Positions 1 to 7,325 of a stretch of 64,000 nt of DNA are shown here, piece after piece. Source of the DNA: Dryocola sp036489025 (GTDB taxonomy: Bacteria > Pseudomonadota > Gammaproteobacteria > Enterobacterales > Enterobacteriaceae). The stretch is from assembly GCA_036489025.1 (NCBI GenBank), contig DASXGN010000008.1, positions 1-64,000 of the forward strand, given 5' to 3'. Positions within the stretch are counted from its first letter, which is position 1, and each line of letters opens with the position of its first letter. The position numbers and the translations under genes were made by a program. A model generated the notes under the pieces. The model saw only the letters and a list, made by a program, of their open reading frames with translations. It was not told where the DNA came from and did no database searches.

Positions 1-1
1 T

Positions 2-688
2 GCTAAACGTATCGTTATCAACAAAGACACCACCACCATCATCGATGGTAATGGTGAAGAAGCAGCGATTCAGGGCCGTGTGACTCAGATTCGCCAGCAG
101 ATCGAAGAAGCAACTTCTGATTACGACCGTGAAAAACTGCAGGAGCGCGTAGCTAAACTGGCTGGCGGCGTTGCGGTAATCAAAGTCGGTGCTGCTACCG
201 AAGTTGAAATGAAAGAGAAGAAAGCACGCGTTGAAGATGCCCTGCACGCTACCCGTGCTGCGGTTGAAGAAGGTGTGGTTGCCGGTGGTGGTGTTGCGCT
301 GATTCGCGTTGCGTCCAAACTGTCTGAACTGCGTGGCCAGAACGAAGACCAGAACGTGGGTATCAAAGTTGCGCTGCGCGCAATGGAATCCCCGCTGCGT
401 CAGATCGTTCTGAACTGCGGCGAAGAGCCATCTGTTGTTGCTAACAACGTGAAAGCGGGCGACGGCAACTACGGCTACAACGCGGCAACTGAAGAATACG
501 GCAACATGATCGACATGGGCATCCTGGACCCAACCAAAGTGACCCGTTCTGCTCTGCAGTACGCGGCGTCCGTGGCTGGCCTGATGATCACCACTGAGTG
601 CATGATCACCGACCTGCCTAAAGGCGACGCGCCTGATTTAGGCGCAGCAGGCATGGGCGGTATGGGTGGCATGGGCGGCATGATGTAA
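2..688 (+). CDS. groEL: Chaperonin GroEL (HSP60), 3' part only
   Basis: This is the C-terminal part of the 60 kDa chaperonin. GroEL forms the double seven-membered ring that, with the GroES lid and ATP, folds proteins in the cytosol. The frame is open from base 2 and the true start lies left of the window; about 228 residues are visible. They cover the end of the apical domain, the second intermediate segment and the C-terminal equatorial domain. The protein ends in the Gly-Gly-Met repeat tail typical of proteobacterial GroEL. A strong intrinsic terminator follows, so groEL ends its operon here. Identification is certain. Confidence 0.98.
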   Translation, partial: AKRIVINKDTTTIIDGNGEEAAIQGRVTQIRQQIEEATSDYDREKLQERVAKLAGGVAVIKVGAATEVEMKEKKARVEDALHATRAAVEEGVVAGGGVALIRVASKLSELRGQNEDQNVGIKVALRAMESPLRQIVLNCGEEPSVVANNVKAGDGNYGYNAATEEYGNMIDMGILDPTKVTRSALQYAASVAGLMITTECMITDLPKGDAPDLGAAGMGGMGGMGGMM

Positions 689-710
689 CCCATAGCACCT
701 TGTGTTAAAG

Positions 711-748
711 AAACCCTCAGGCAGAAATGTCTGAGGGTTTTTTCTTTT
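711..748 (+). terminator. Intrinsic terminator after groEL
   Basis: A ten-base stem (AAACCCTCAG at 711-720 with CTGAGGGTTT at 731-740) encloses a ten-base loop and runs into a T-rich tail. It lies 22 bases after the groEL stop and should end the groESL transcript. Confidence 0.9.
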
Positions 749-815
749 GCATCGCACTCTGGTATAAGGTCTTACCGGGCGATGATGGCCCAACAAATTG
801 ATTACGGGGAACAAC

Positions 816-1169
816 ATGCGCATAAAAGTTTCAGCAGGAATGGCTGTGGCAGCGTTGCTGCTGGCAGGTTGCAGTACCAGCAACGAGCTGAGTGCAGCCG
901 GGCAGAGCGTTCGTTTTGTTGAAGAGAAGCCCGCCAGCAGCTGTCAGCTGCTAGGCAACGCAACCGGCGAGCAGAGCAACTGGCTGTCCGGGCAGCACGG
1001 CGATGAGGGCGGCTCAATGCGCGGCGCGGCAAATGCCCTGCGCAACAACGCGGCAGCCATGGGCGGCAACGTGATTTATGGCGTAAGCAGTCCGAGCCAA
1101 AACCTGCTGTCGAGCTTCGCGCCGACCGCCAGCACCATGACCGGCCAGGTTTATAAGTGCCCTAACTGA
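816..1169 (+). CDS. yjeI: Small outer-membrane-type lipoprotein, YjeI (DUF4156)
   Basis: This is a 117-residue lipoprotein of unknown function, the conserved downstream neighbour of groEL in enterics. A signal peptide with an LLLAGC lipobox ends near residue 19, so the mature protein should be lipid-anchored at Cys. Ser follows the Cys, which favours sorting to the outer membrane. The start is the ATG at 816, placed behind GGGGAA; an in-frame TTG at 798 would add six residues in front of the signal peptide and is unlikely. The mature part resembles the DUF4156 family. The gene has its own terminator, so it is probably monocistronic. I know of no established role. Confidence 0.85.
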   Translation: MRIKVSAGMAVAALLLAGCSTSNELSAAGQSVRFVEEKPASSCQLLGNATGEQSNWLSGQHGDEGGSMRGAANALRNNAAAMGGNVIYGVSSPSQNLLSSFAPTASTMTGQVYKCPN

Positions 1170-1178
1170 TTTACAAGC

Positions 1179-1212
1179 ATCACCTTCTCCCTAAGGGGAA
1201 GGTGATTTTTTT
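1179..1212 (+). terminator. Intrinsic terminator after yjeI, shared with the epmB end
   Basis: ATCACCTTCTCC (1179-1190) pairs with GGGGAAGGTGAT (1195-1206), followed by seven T. It serves yjeI on the plus strand. The convergent epmB stop codon lies at its right edge, so the stem may also help end epmB. The arms resemble the REP-like repeats found elsewhere in the window. Confidence 0.8.
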
Positions 1213-2239
1213 AACTCTGCCTCAGCTGCAAATCCAGCGGCGTTTTACTCGGCTCACCGCCAATTTCACGGGCGAGTTTCGGCACCATATAGCCTGAAAT
1301 CAGCGTCAGCAGCTCACGCATAATCTCCCTGGCCTCATCGTCGCTCACCATGAAGTGTGCCGCGCCCTGCACCCTGTCCAGTACGTGCAGGTAATACGGC
1401 ATGACGCCCGCATCAAACAGCGCGTTGCTTAAATCTGCCAGCGTCTGTGCGCTATCGTTCACGCCGCGCAGCAGCACGCTTTGGTTAAGCAGGGTGACGC
1501 CAGCCAGGCGCAGATTTGCCATTGCCCGGCTGAACTCGTCGCCCATCTCCTGCGCGTGGTTAATATGATTCACCAGCAGCACCTGTAAACGCGAGCGGGC
1601 GAGGCGGGCAACCAGCGTATCCGTAATGCGCGCGGGAATGACTATCGGCAGGCGACTGTGAATGCGCAGGCGTTTGACGTGTGGAATGGCCTCCAGCTCG
1701 TTCAGCAGCCAGTCCAGCTCGCTATCTTTGGCCATCAGCGGATCGCCGCCGGAGAAGATGATTTCATCCAGCTCCGGGTGTTCGCTAATGTAGCTCAGCG
1801 CGGCCTGCCAGTTTCGCTTGTTGCCCTGATTATCCGCGTAGGGAAAATGGCGGCGGAAGCAGTAGCGGCAGTTGACGGCGCAGCCGCCTTTAACCAGCAG
1901 CAGGGCGCGGTTTCGGTACTTGTGCAGCAGGCCGGGCACCACGCTGTGTTGTTCTTCAAGAGGATCGGTGCTAAAACCTGGCGCGGCAATGAACTCCTGC
2001 TTTGCCGTGAGAACCTGGCGCAGAAGGGGATCGTTGGGGTTGCCTTTTTCCATGCGCGCAACGAAAGCGCGCGGCACTCTGAGCGCGAAAAGGCGACGTG
2101 CATCGCGTCCCGCCAGCAACTCTTCGTCAGCGTCTACATTTAAAATATGCAACAGTTCGTCAGGATCGGTTATAACATCGGCAAGTTGCGTTAACCAATC
2201 TTCTCTGCGGGGGGGGTTTAGGGTTACAATGTCTGCCAT
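1211..2239 (-). CDS. epmB: EF-P lysine 2,3-aminomutase EpmB (YjeK)
   Basis: EpmB is a radical-SAM, PLP-dependent enzyme that turns (S)-alpha-lysine into (R)-beta-lysine, the donor later joined to Lys34 of elongation factor P. The protein is 342 residues, the length of the E. coli enzyme. The iron-sulfur motif is Cys120-x3-Cys124-x2-Cys127, followed by FRRHF, and a GGDPL segment lies downstream. The start is set at MADIV (2239) by homology; a frame opening at 2266 adds nine residues not seen in relatives. It is divergent from its target gene efp, with 41 bases between them. A run of eight C (coding strand, 2216-2209) lies at codons 8-11 and could be slippage-prone. Confidence 0.96.
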   Translation of the reverse strand: MADIVTLNPPRREDWLTQLADVITDPDELLHILNVDADEELLAGRDARRLFALRVPRAFVARMEKGNPNDPLLRQVLTAKQEFIAAPGFSTDPLEEQHSVVPGLLHKYRNRALLLVKGGCAVNCRYCFRRHFPYADNQGNKRNWQAALSYISEHPELDEIIFSGGDPLMAKDSELDWLLNELEAIPHVKRLRIHSRLPIVIPARITDTLVARLARSRLQVLLVNHINHAQEMGDEFSRAMANLRLAGVTLLNQSVLLRGVNDSAQTLADLSNALFDAGVMPYYLHVLDRVQGAAHFMVSDDEAREIMRELLTLISGYMVPKLAREIGGEPSKTPLDLQLRQS

Positions 2240-2280
2240 TTTTTTGGCTAAGCTACCAATTAACAATTTCAGAGGGCCTT

Positions 2281-2847
2281 ATGGCGACTTATTCTAGCAA
2301 CGATTTTCGTTCCGGTCTTAAAATCATGTTCGAAGGCGAGCCTTACGCAGTCGAATCCAGCGAGTTCGTGAAACCAGGTAAAGGCCAGGCCTTTGCCCGC
2401 GTTAAAATGCGCCGCCTGCTGACCGGCACCCGCGTTGAAAAAACCTTTAAATCTACCGACTCCGCCGAAGGCGCAGACGTTGTAGATATGAACCTGACTT
2501 ACCTGTACAACGACGGTGAGTTCTATCACTTCATGAATAACGAAACCTTCGAGCAGCTGGCCGCCGACGAGAAAGCGATTGGCGATAACGCTAAATGGCT
2601 GCTGGATCAGGCTGAATGTATCGTTACCCTGTGGAACGGTCGTCCAATCCAGGTGACGCCACCAAACTTCGTTGAGCTGGAAATCGTGGAAACCGATCCA
2701 GGTCTGAAGGGCGATACCGCAGGTACCGGCGGTAAACCAGCCACGCTGTCTACCGGCGCTGTGGTTAAAGTGCCATTGTTCGTACAGATTGGCGAAGTGA
2801 TCAAAGTTGACACTCGCTCTGGCGAATACGTTTCTCGCGTTAAGTAA
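2281..2847 (+). CDS. efp: Translation elongation factor P
   Basis: EF-P is a 188-residue tRNA-shaped protein that binds between the ribosomal P and E sites and rescues ribosomes stalled on consecutive prolines. The modification loop reads FVKPGKGQAF, with the acceptor Lys at position 34, so the protein can receive beta-lysine from EpmA. The usual three beta-barrel domains fit the length. The ATG sits behind AGAGGG. The gene is divergent from epmB, and epmA lies about 8 kb downstream in the window, so all but the hydroxylase EpmC of this pathway is visible here. Confidence 0.98.
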   Translation: MATYSSNDFRSGLKIMFEGEPYAVESSEFVKPGKGQAFARVKMRRLLTGTRVEKTFKSTDSAEGADVVDMNLTYLYNDGEFYHFMNNETFEQLAADEKAIGDNAKWLLDQAECIVTLWNGRPIQVTPPNFVELEIVETDPGLKGDTAGTGGKPATLSTGAVVKVPLFVQIGEVIKVDTRSGEYVSRVK

Positions 2848-2907
2848 TTCGCGCGCGATCGCGGCGTGGTCCTGGCACTGCGCCGCCGCTTGTTGCAGGC
2901 AGGGAAG

Positions 2908-3042
2908 ATGAATCGTATGGCTAAGTATTTTCTTTTTATCGCGCTGCTGGCGACCTTTCTGAGCGGCTGCAACACCACGCGTGGCTTCGGCGAAGACTTA
3001 CAGCATCTCGGTGGCGCCATTGAGCGTGCAACCAACAAATAA
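2908..3042 (+). CDS. ecnA: Entericidin A-type lipoprotein (antidote)
   Basis: This is a 44-residue lipoprotein precursor. It has a short hydrophobic signal, the lipobox LSGC and a mature part beginning CNTTRGFGEDL, the entericidin A/B signature. In E. coli the two entericidins are described as an antidote (A) and toxin (B) pair of small membrane lipoproteins linked to stationary-phase lysis. The start is the ATG at 2908 behind AGGGAAG; a second in-frame ATG at 2917 is possible. The order efp-ecnA-ecnB is that of E. coli. The A/B assignment rests on order, because the two proteins are similar. Confidence 0.85.
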   Translation: MNRMAKYFLFIALLATFLSGCNTTRGFGEDLQHLGGAIERATNK

Positions 3043-3145
3043 CTTCAACAACTCCTAAAAAATCTCTCATCGGCGTCAGCTTTCCATTTTTTGGCTATGC
3101 TTAAGTGGCTATACACAACCACATGGGCAAAAAAGGAAAAATGTC

Positions 3146-3292
3146 ATGATTAAGAAAACTATTGCAGCGTTCTTTTCACTCGTGGTGCTTTCGTCATTAC
3201 TGACCGCTTGTAATACTACGCGTGGCGTTGGTGAAGATATATCAAGTGGTGGCAGTGCTATTTCTGGTGCGGCAACAAAAGCTCAGAATTAA
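3146..3292 (+). CDS. ecnB: Entericidin B-type lipoprotein (toxin)
   Basis: This is a 48-residue lipoprotein precursor. The signal peptide ends at a Leu-Thr-Ala-Cys lipobox and is followed by NTTRGVGEDISSGG, matching entericidin B. In E. coli, ecnB is induced in stationary phase by RpoS and held down by EnvZ/OmpR. The 103-base gap after ecnA suggests its own promoter, but no convincing -35/-10 pair was assigned. The ATG at 3146 follows AAAGGAAAAATGTC; an earlier ATG at 3141 is out of frame and stops at once. A convergent regulator gene follows. Confidence 0.87.
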   Translation: MIKKTIAAFFSLVVLSSLLTACNTTRGVGEDISSGGSAISGAATKAQN

Positions 3293-3303
3293 CGACGGCA
3301 TCG

Positions 3304-3334
3304 ACGGTACGGTATTCGCTGCCGTACCGTTATT
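3304..3334. terminator. Hairpin between ecnB and ecnR
   Basis: ACGGTACGG (3304-3312) pairs with CCGTACCGT (3322-3330). The downstream T content is poor on both strands. The right arm touches the stop codon of the convergent regulator gene. It probably ends ecnB and ecnR transcripts from both sides. Confidence 0.45.
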
Positions 3335-3926
3335 CTGCCATTTCTGCGGGGTGAGATAAAAATAAAGAGAATCGATTGTCAGCGCCCAGCTTCATGCGAA
3401 TATTCCGTTTATAGGTATATACCGTTTTAGGGCTGATTCCCATGACGCCTGCAATCACTTCATTACTTGCCGCTTCCGTCCATAATTTTAAAACTCGCTC
3501 TTCCCGCAGCGTCAGCAATGACGTGATCTGCTGCCGCCGATACCTGAAGGGTGGGCGGGTGTTAAGCGTTTGCTCGATCAGCGAATGAAGCGCATTCAGC
3601 GACAGGGATTTACTGACTATCTCCAGCGTTCCCTGCTCACGGCAATACTCTTCGATATGAGGATAGTCGCCGCTTTGCATCACCATTAAGCGCGTTGATT
3701 TCCCGCAGGCTGAATAAATGGCGGAGAGCTGCTGAACGTTATGTAATATATTTGAGAACCCAGAGAAGTCGGCAATAACCATATTAGGCTGCCACTGCAT
3801 TATTTTTTCTCGGGCTATGAATAAATTATCGGTGTCAAAGATACTAAATGTATTGGTTTTGTTAATTAATTGCCTAAGGCCCTGAAGACTGTAAAAACAT
3901 CGGTCGATAAGTAAAATTTTATACAT
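3330..3926 (-). CDS. ecnR: LuxR-type DNA-binding regulator, EcnR-like
   Basis: This is a 198-residue regulator. The N-terminal half looks like a response-regulator receiver (ILLID start, VIADF near residue 53) but lacks a clear complete acidic pocket, so phosphorylation is doubtful. The C-terminal 60 residues form a LuxR/FixJ helix-turn-helix with the recognisable ISPKTVYTYKRNIRMKLG stretch. A gene of this type (ecnR) stands next to the entericidin genes in Citrobacter freundii and is missing from E. coli K-12. The name is taken from that position and family. Control of ecnAB or gdx is an inference. Base composition is lower in GC than its neighbours, which may mean separate ancestry. Confidence 0.72.
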   Translation of the reverse strand: MYKILLIDRCFYSLQGLRQLINKTNTFSIFDTDNLFIAREKIMQWQPNMVIADFSGFSNILHNVQQLSAIYSACGKSTRLMVMQSGDYPHIEEYCREQGTLEIVSKSLSLNALHSLIEQTLNTRPPFRYRRQQITSLLTLREERVLKLWTEAASNEVIAGVMGISPKTVYTYKRNIRMKLGADNRFSLFLSHPAEMAE

Positions 3927-4094
3927 TTTTAATAATCACGGCATTCATCAATACAGCCTTTTCAGGTGCGTAGGGAAACGTTTAAATCATATGAATGTTT
4001 CAGGCAAAATGAATTGTCGAACTACGCCACAATGTAGAGCTATTTCCTGGCTTAGGAACGCGGCAGAAAGCCAGATGTTGTGCGCCGGGAGTGC

Positions 4095-4100
4095 TACACT
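4095..4100 (+). promoter_or_regulatory. Possible -10 element for gdx
   Basis: TACACT lies 18 bases upstream of the riboswitch P1 stem, where a transcript carrying the whole riboswitch would begin. No good -35 hexamer stands 16-18 bases upstream, so this is a weak call. Confidence 0.3.
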
Positions 4101-4117
4101 AAGCGTCTCAAAACAGC

Positions 4118-4178
4118 CCTGTGGGACGACCCGCAGGCGCTTCTTTTCTTCGGGGACGGCCCCTTTTCTGGAGCAATC
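4118..4178 (+). promoter_or_regulatory. Class II guanidine riboswitch (mini-ykkC) before gdx
   Basis: Two GC stems capped by ACGR tetraloops lie just upstream of the ribosome binding site. P1 is CCTGTGGG-ACGA-CCCGCAGG (4118-4137); P2 is GGGG-ACGG-CCCC (4152-4163). This tandem ACGR design is the definition of the mini-ykkC motif, known to bind guanidinium and placed before sugE/gdx genes. The GGAG ribosome binding site (4170-4173) begins seven bases after P2, which fits control of translation: guanidine holds the stems together and leaves the site free. Confidence 0.9.
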
Positions 4179-4496
4179 ATGTCCTGGTTAATCTTGTTTA
4201 TTGCCGGTCTGCTGGAAGTTGTCTGGGCCGTTGGCCTGAAATACACCCACGGTTTTAGCCGCCTGTGGCCAAGCGTTATTACCGTTGTGGCGATGGTGGT
4301 GAGCGTCGTGCTGCTCTCCTGGGCAATGAAAACTTTGCCCACCGGCACGGCTTACGCCGTCTGGACGGGAATTGGCGCGGTAGGTGCCGCGACCGCGGGC
4401 ATTTTACTGCTCGGCGAATCGGCCAGCCCGGCCCGTCTGGCGAGCCTGGCGCTGATCGTGGTAGGTATTATTGGGCTGAAGCTGAGCACTCACTAA
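4179..4496 (+). CDS. gdx: Guanidinium/H+ antiporter Gdx (SugE), SMR family
   Basis: This is a 105-residue inner-membrane protein of the small multidrug resistance family, the Gdx/SugE branch, which exports guanidinium in exchange for protons and works as an antiparallel dimer. Four hydrophobic segments are visible. The central acidic residue of helix 1 is in GLLEVVWAVGLKYTHGF, the typical Gdx signature. The upstream class II guanidine riboswitch directly supports guanidinium as substrate. The start ATG at 4179 follows GGAG; longer upstream frames run through the riboswitch and are not real. The stop abuts the convergent blc stop with no spacer. Confidence 0.95.
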   Translation: MSWLILFIAGLLEVVWAVGLKYTHGFSRLWPSVITVVAMVVSVVLLSWAMKTLPTGTAYAVWTGIGAVGAATAGILLLGESASPARLASLALIVVGIIGLKLSTH

Positions 4497-5021
4497 CTAC
4501 TGTTTGATCCACAGGAGCTTCTCTACCGGGAAGCCCTGTCGGGTCGCTGTCTCCAGCATCTGCTGCTTCACTTCCGGGCTGATGGTCGGCGTGCGCGACA
4601 GAATCCACAGGTAGTCGCGGTTCGGGCCGCAAATCAGCGCGTGGCGGTAGTCCTTATCGAGCGCAATGATGTTATAGCCGCCGTAGAAAGGTCCGAAGAA
4701 CGAAACCTTCAGCGCCGCCCTGTCCGGGGATCCGGTGAAATACGCCTTGCCAATGCTCTGCTGCCACATCTGGCGATCGGGGTTGAATCCTCGATTGACC
4801 ACGCGCAGGCCGCCGTCGTCCATCAGGCTGTAGGTCGCGGTGACCTTTTCCAGGCCGCGTTCGAAGCTATGGTCAAAGCGGGCAATTTCATACCACTGCC
4901 CGAGATAGCGTTTCGCGTCGAAGTTATTCACGACCGTGACGCCCGTCGGCGGGGTGGGAGAACTACAGGCAACCACCAATAACGCCACTGCCACTGCGGA
5001 AACAATCGGCCAGATGCGCAT
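4497..5021 (-). CDS. blc: Outer-membrane lipocalin Blc
   Basis: Blc is a bacterial lipocalin anchored to the inner face of the outer membrane; it binds fatty acids and lysophospholipids and is a stationary-phase, envelope-stress gene in E. coli. The product is 174 residues. It has a lipobox VVAC near residue 19, the lipocalin motif LGQWYEIARFD, and the conserved end segment WILSRTP. The mature Cys is followed by Ser-Ser, consistent with outer-membrane sorting. It is convergent with gdx, with the stop codons side by side, and upstream of it (to the right) ampC runs the same way behind its own terminator. Confidence 0.95.
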   Translation of the reverse strand: MRIWPIVSAVAVALLVVACSSPTPPTGVTVVNNFDAKRYLGQWYEIARFDHSFERGLEKVTATYSLMDDGGLRVVNRGFNPDRQMWQQSIGKAYFTGSPDRAALKVSFFGPFYGGYNIIALDKDYRHALICGPNRDYLWILSRTPTISPEVKQQMLETATRQGFPVEKLLWIKQ

Positions 5022-5086
5022 AGCAAATTCCTTGTCTGTTTTTTGCTAAGTGTAGATTGCGGCTGGAAACTGTGTAGCGCAGGAGC

Positions 5087-5114
5087 AATAAAAAAGCCTG
5101 CCGGGGCAGGCTTT
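5087..5114 (-). terminator. Intrinsic terminator after ampC
   Basis: Read on the minus strand, AAAGCCTGCC (5114-5105) pairs with GGCAGGCTTT (5102-5093) and is followed by a T-run. It lies six bases past the ampC stop and separates ampC from blc. Confidence 0.88.
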
Positions 5115-5119
5115 AGCGA

Positions 5120-6274
5120 TTACTGCAAAGCTTCGAGAATTTTATAGCCTGCTTTTATACGCTCAGGGTTTGGGTAGTTTTTATTCGCCAGCAGCACGAC
5201 GCCAATTTGCTGTTCTGGAATAAAGGCCGCATAGCTGCCAAAGCCGCCGGTGGAGCCTGTTTTATGCACCCAGGAGGCTTTTACCTCAGGAACCGGCGGC
5301 TCAATAACGGTGGCCGCGTGCGGGGCCAGCGCGACTTTGCTGTCGCTGTCGTTGCTCAGCGGTTCGACTTTTACCGGCCAGTTGAGCATTTCCCAACCCA
5401 GGCCCTGATACATGCTGCCCACGCGCCAGTATCTGGCCTGCGCCAGCTCAATTCCCCGCTTCAGGGTTTCATTTTTCACCGGCTGCGGATCCATATTGGC
5501 CTGCACCCAGCTGGCCATATCTTCAATGGATGATTTTACCCCGTAAGATTCCATATCCAGCGCGCCGGGCGATACGCGCACGGGCTTATCGCTTTTGCTG
5601 TAGCCCCAGGCGTAGTGCTTCTCTTGCGAGGCGGGGACTTTGATCCAGGTATGGCTCAGGCTCAGCGGCTGGAGGACGCGTCGGGTCATGGCCTGTTCAA
5701 AGCTCATCCCCGACGGTTTAACCGCCAGGGCACCGAACAGCCCAATGCTGGAGTTGGCGTACAAACGCTTCTCGCCGGGCGCCCACTGCGGCTGCCAGGA
5801 TTGGTAGAACTTCAGCAGAGAAGCCTGGTCGGTTACCTCATCGGGCACCTGAAGCGGCAGGCCGCCCGCGGTGTAGGTTGCCAGGTGCAGCAGGGTAATA
5901 TCCTGCCACTGCCTGCCCTTCAGTTCCGGCCAGTATTTGATTGCCGGGTCGCTCAGTTTGATTTCACCCCGGGCCAGGCTGTCGCCGCCCAGCACGCCGG
6001 TAAAGGTTTTGCTTACCGACCCAAGCTCAAACAGCGTTTCTTTGCTCACCGGCACGTTTTGGGCGACGTCGGCCTTGCCATAGGTGAAGTAGTAAGGTTT
6101 GCCGTGATAGATGACGGCGACGGCCATACCCGGAATGTTCTGCTCTTTGAGCAGCGGAATGAGCGTGCCGTTGACGGCTTTAGCGATCTGTTTTTCCGTC
6201 AGCGGTTTTGAAGCGGCAAATGTTGAGGATGAGGCGGCCAGGGCCAGCGCACAGCACAGCGATTTTTTTAGCAT
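5120..6274 (-). CDS. ampC: Class C beta-lactamase AmpC
   Basis: AmpC is the periplasmic serine cephalosporinase. The 384-residue precursor has a signal peptide ending around TFA-AS (residues 20-22). Catalytic motifs are complete: Ser86-Val-Ser-Lys89 (Ser64/Lys67 in class C numbering), Tyr172-Ala-Asn174 (Tyr150/Asn152) and Lys338-Thr-Gly (Lys315). The start is MLKKS at 6274 behind GGAAG; a frame opening at 6319 would add 15 residues ahead of the signal peptide. The gene is divergent from ampR, so expression should be low and inducible by cell-wall fragments, unlike E. coli where ampR is missing. No truncation or disrupted motif is seen. Confidence 0.97.
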   Translation of the reverse strand: MLKKSLCCALALAASSSTFAASKPLTEKQIAKAVNGTLIPLLKEQNIPGMAVAVIYHGKPYYFTYGKADVAQNVPVSKETLFELGSVSKTFTGVLGGDSLARGEIKLSDPAIKYWPELKGRQWQDITLLHLATYTAGGLPLQVPDEVTDQASLLKFYQSWQPQWAPGEKRLYANSSIGLFGALAVKPSGMSFEQAMTRRVLQPLSLSHTWIKVPASQEKHYAWGYSKSDKPVRVSPGALDMESYGVKSSIEDMASWVQANMDPQPVKNETLKRGIELAQARYWRVGSMYQGLGWEMLNWPVKVEPLSNDSDSKVALAPHAATVIEPPVPEVKASWVHKTGSTGGFGSYAAFIPEQQIGVVLLANKNYPNPERIKAGYKILEALQ

Positions 6275-6330
6275 TGAGGTTCTTCCATAAAGTGACAAGA
6301 CAGGATGTCCGGGGCCCATCAGACGCGCTC

Positions 6331-6359
6331 AGTCTGTTGCAATTGACTCAGGATGACAA
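6331..6359 (-). promoter_or_regulatory. ampC promoter
   Basis: On the minus strand TTGTCA (6359-6354) is followed after 17 bases by CAGACT (6336-6331). The -35 is good and the -10 poor, as expected for a promoter that needs an activator. The AmpR operator should lie just upstream of the -35, roughly 6360-6392, but its half-sites were not resolved. Confidence 0.6.
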
Positions 6360-6370
6360 ACGATTAAATT
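6343..6370 (+). promoter_or_regulatory. ampR promoter, overlapping the ampC promoter
   Basis: TTGACT (6343-6348), 16 bases, then TAAATT (6365-6370), 36 bases before the ampR start. It faces and overlaps the ampC promoter, so one bound AmpR could act on both. Confidence 0.5.
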
Positions 6371-6406
6371 GAGCACCAGCCTTTAGATTTTCTTACGGAT
6401 AAATCC

Positions 6407-7282
6407 ATGACGCGCAGCTATATTCCGCTTAACGCCCTGCGGGCCTTCGAGGCGGCGGCAAGGCACCTAAGTTTTACTAATGCCGCGATTGAATTAAACG
6501 TCAGCCATTCGGCGATTAGCCAGCAGGTGAAAGCCCTGGAGCAGCAGCTGCACTGCCAGCTGTTTGTGCGCGTGTCCCGCGGATTAACGCTGACCACCGA
6601 AGGGGAGAATCTTCTTCCCGTGCTGAACGATTCCTTCGACCGCATTGCCGGAATGCTGGACCGTTTTTCTAAAAATCTGGCGCGGGAGAAGCTCAAAATT
6701 GGCGTGGTGGGCACCTTCGCCACCGGCTTTCTGTTGCCCCGCCTGGAAGCATTCCAGCGCGAATTTCCGCATATAGATTTGCATCTCTCAACGCACAATA
6801 ACCGGGTAGATCCTGCGGCCGAGGGGTTAGATTACACGATTCGCTACGGCGGCGGCGCGTGGCACGGCACTGAGGCGGAGTTTCTGTGCGATGCCCCGCT
6901 GTCACCGCTGTGTTCCCCGGAGCTGGCGAACGAGCTGCGGCACCCTGCGGACGTGCTCAGGTTCACTTTATTGCGTTCATACCGACGCGATGAATGGGCG
7001 AACTGGCTCCAGGCCGCGGGCGAACAGCCGCCTTCACCGACCCATAGGGTGATGGTGTTTGATTCCTCGGTGACAATGCTGGAAGCCGCGCAGGCTGGCG
7101 TGGGCATTGCCATTGCCCCGGTGGAAATGTTCACCCACCTGCTGAACAGCGGGCGCATTGTGAAGCCGTTTACCGCGCAGATAAATCTTGGTGGCTATTG
7201 GCTGACGCGCCTGCAATCGCGCCCGGAAACCCCGGCGATGGCTGATTTCACCCGCTGGATGCTGGAGCAGACGGGCAAATAA
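6407..7282 (+). CDS. ampR: LysR-type regulator AmpR of ampC
   Basis: AmpR senses cell-wall recycling products: UDP-MurNAc-pentapeptide keeps it repressing and anhydro-muropeptides turn it into an activator of ampC. The product is 291 residues, the usual length. The N-terminal winged helix-turn-helix spans about residues 6-65 (FTNAAIELNVSHSAISQQVKAL region). The effector domain follows. Gly102, Thr103 and Asp135, sites whose substitution is known to give constitutive or non-inducible AmpR, are all wild type here. The divergent arrangement with ampC is the standard ampR-ampC pair. It ends in a bidirectional terminator facing frdD. Confidence 0.96.
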   Translation: MTRSYIPLNALRAFEAAARHLSFTNAAIELNVSHSAISQQVKALEQQLHCQLFVRVSRGLTLTTEGENLLPVLNDSFDRIAGMLDRFSKNLAREKLKIGVVGTFATGFLLPRLEAFQREFPHIDLHLSTHNNRVDPAAEGLDYTIRYGGGAWHGTEAEFLCDAPLSPLCSPELANELRHPADVLRFTLLRSYRRDEWANWLQAAGEQPPSPTHRVMVFDSSVTMLEAAQAGVGIAIAPVEMFTHLLNSGRIVKPFTAQINLGGYWLTRLQSRPETPAMADFTRWMLEQTGK

Positions 7283-7310
7283 AAAAGGCCTGCCGGAGCA
7301 GACCTTTTCG
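7281..7310. terminator. Bidirectional terminator between ampR and frdD
   Basis: AAAAGGCCTGC pairs with GCAGACCTTTT around a CGGA loop, with one mismatch. T-runs stand on both sides, so it can end ampR on the plus strand and the frd operon on the minus strand. Confidence 0.75.
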
Positions 7311-7325
7311 CGAAACGGCGCGAGA

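Noticed and set aside
6275..6319. Longer AmpC start adding 15 residues
   Set aside because: The extra residues stand before a complete signal peptide, and the ATG at 6274 has its own GGAAG ribosome site.
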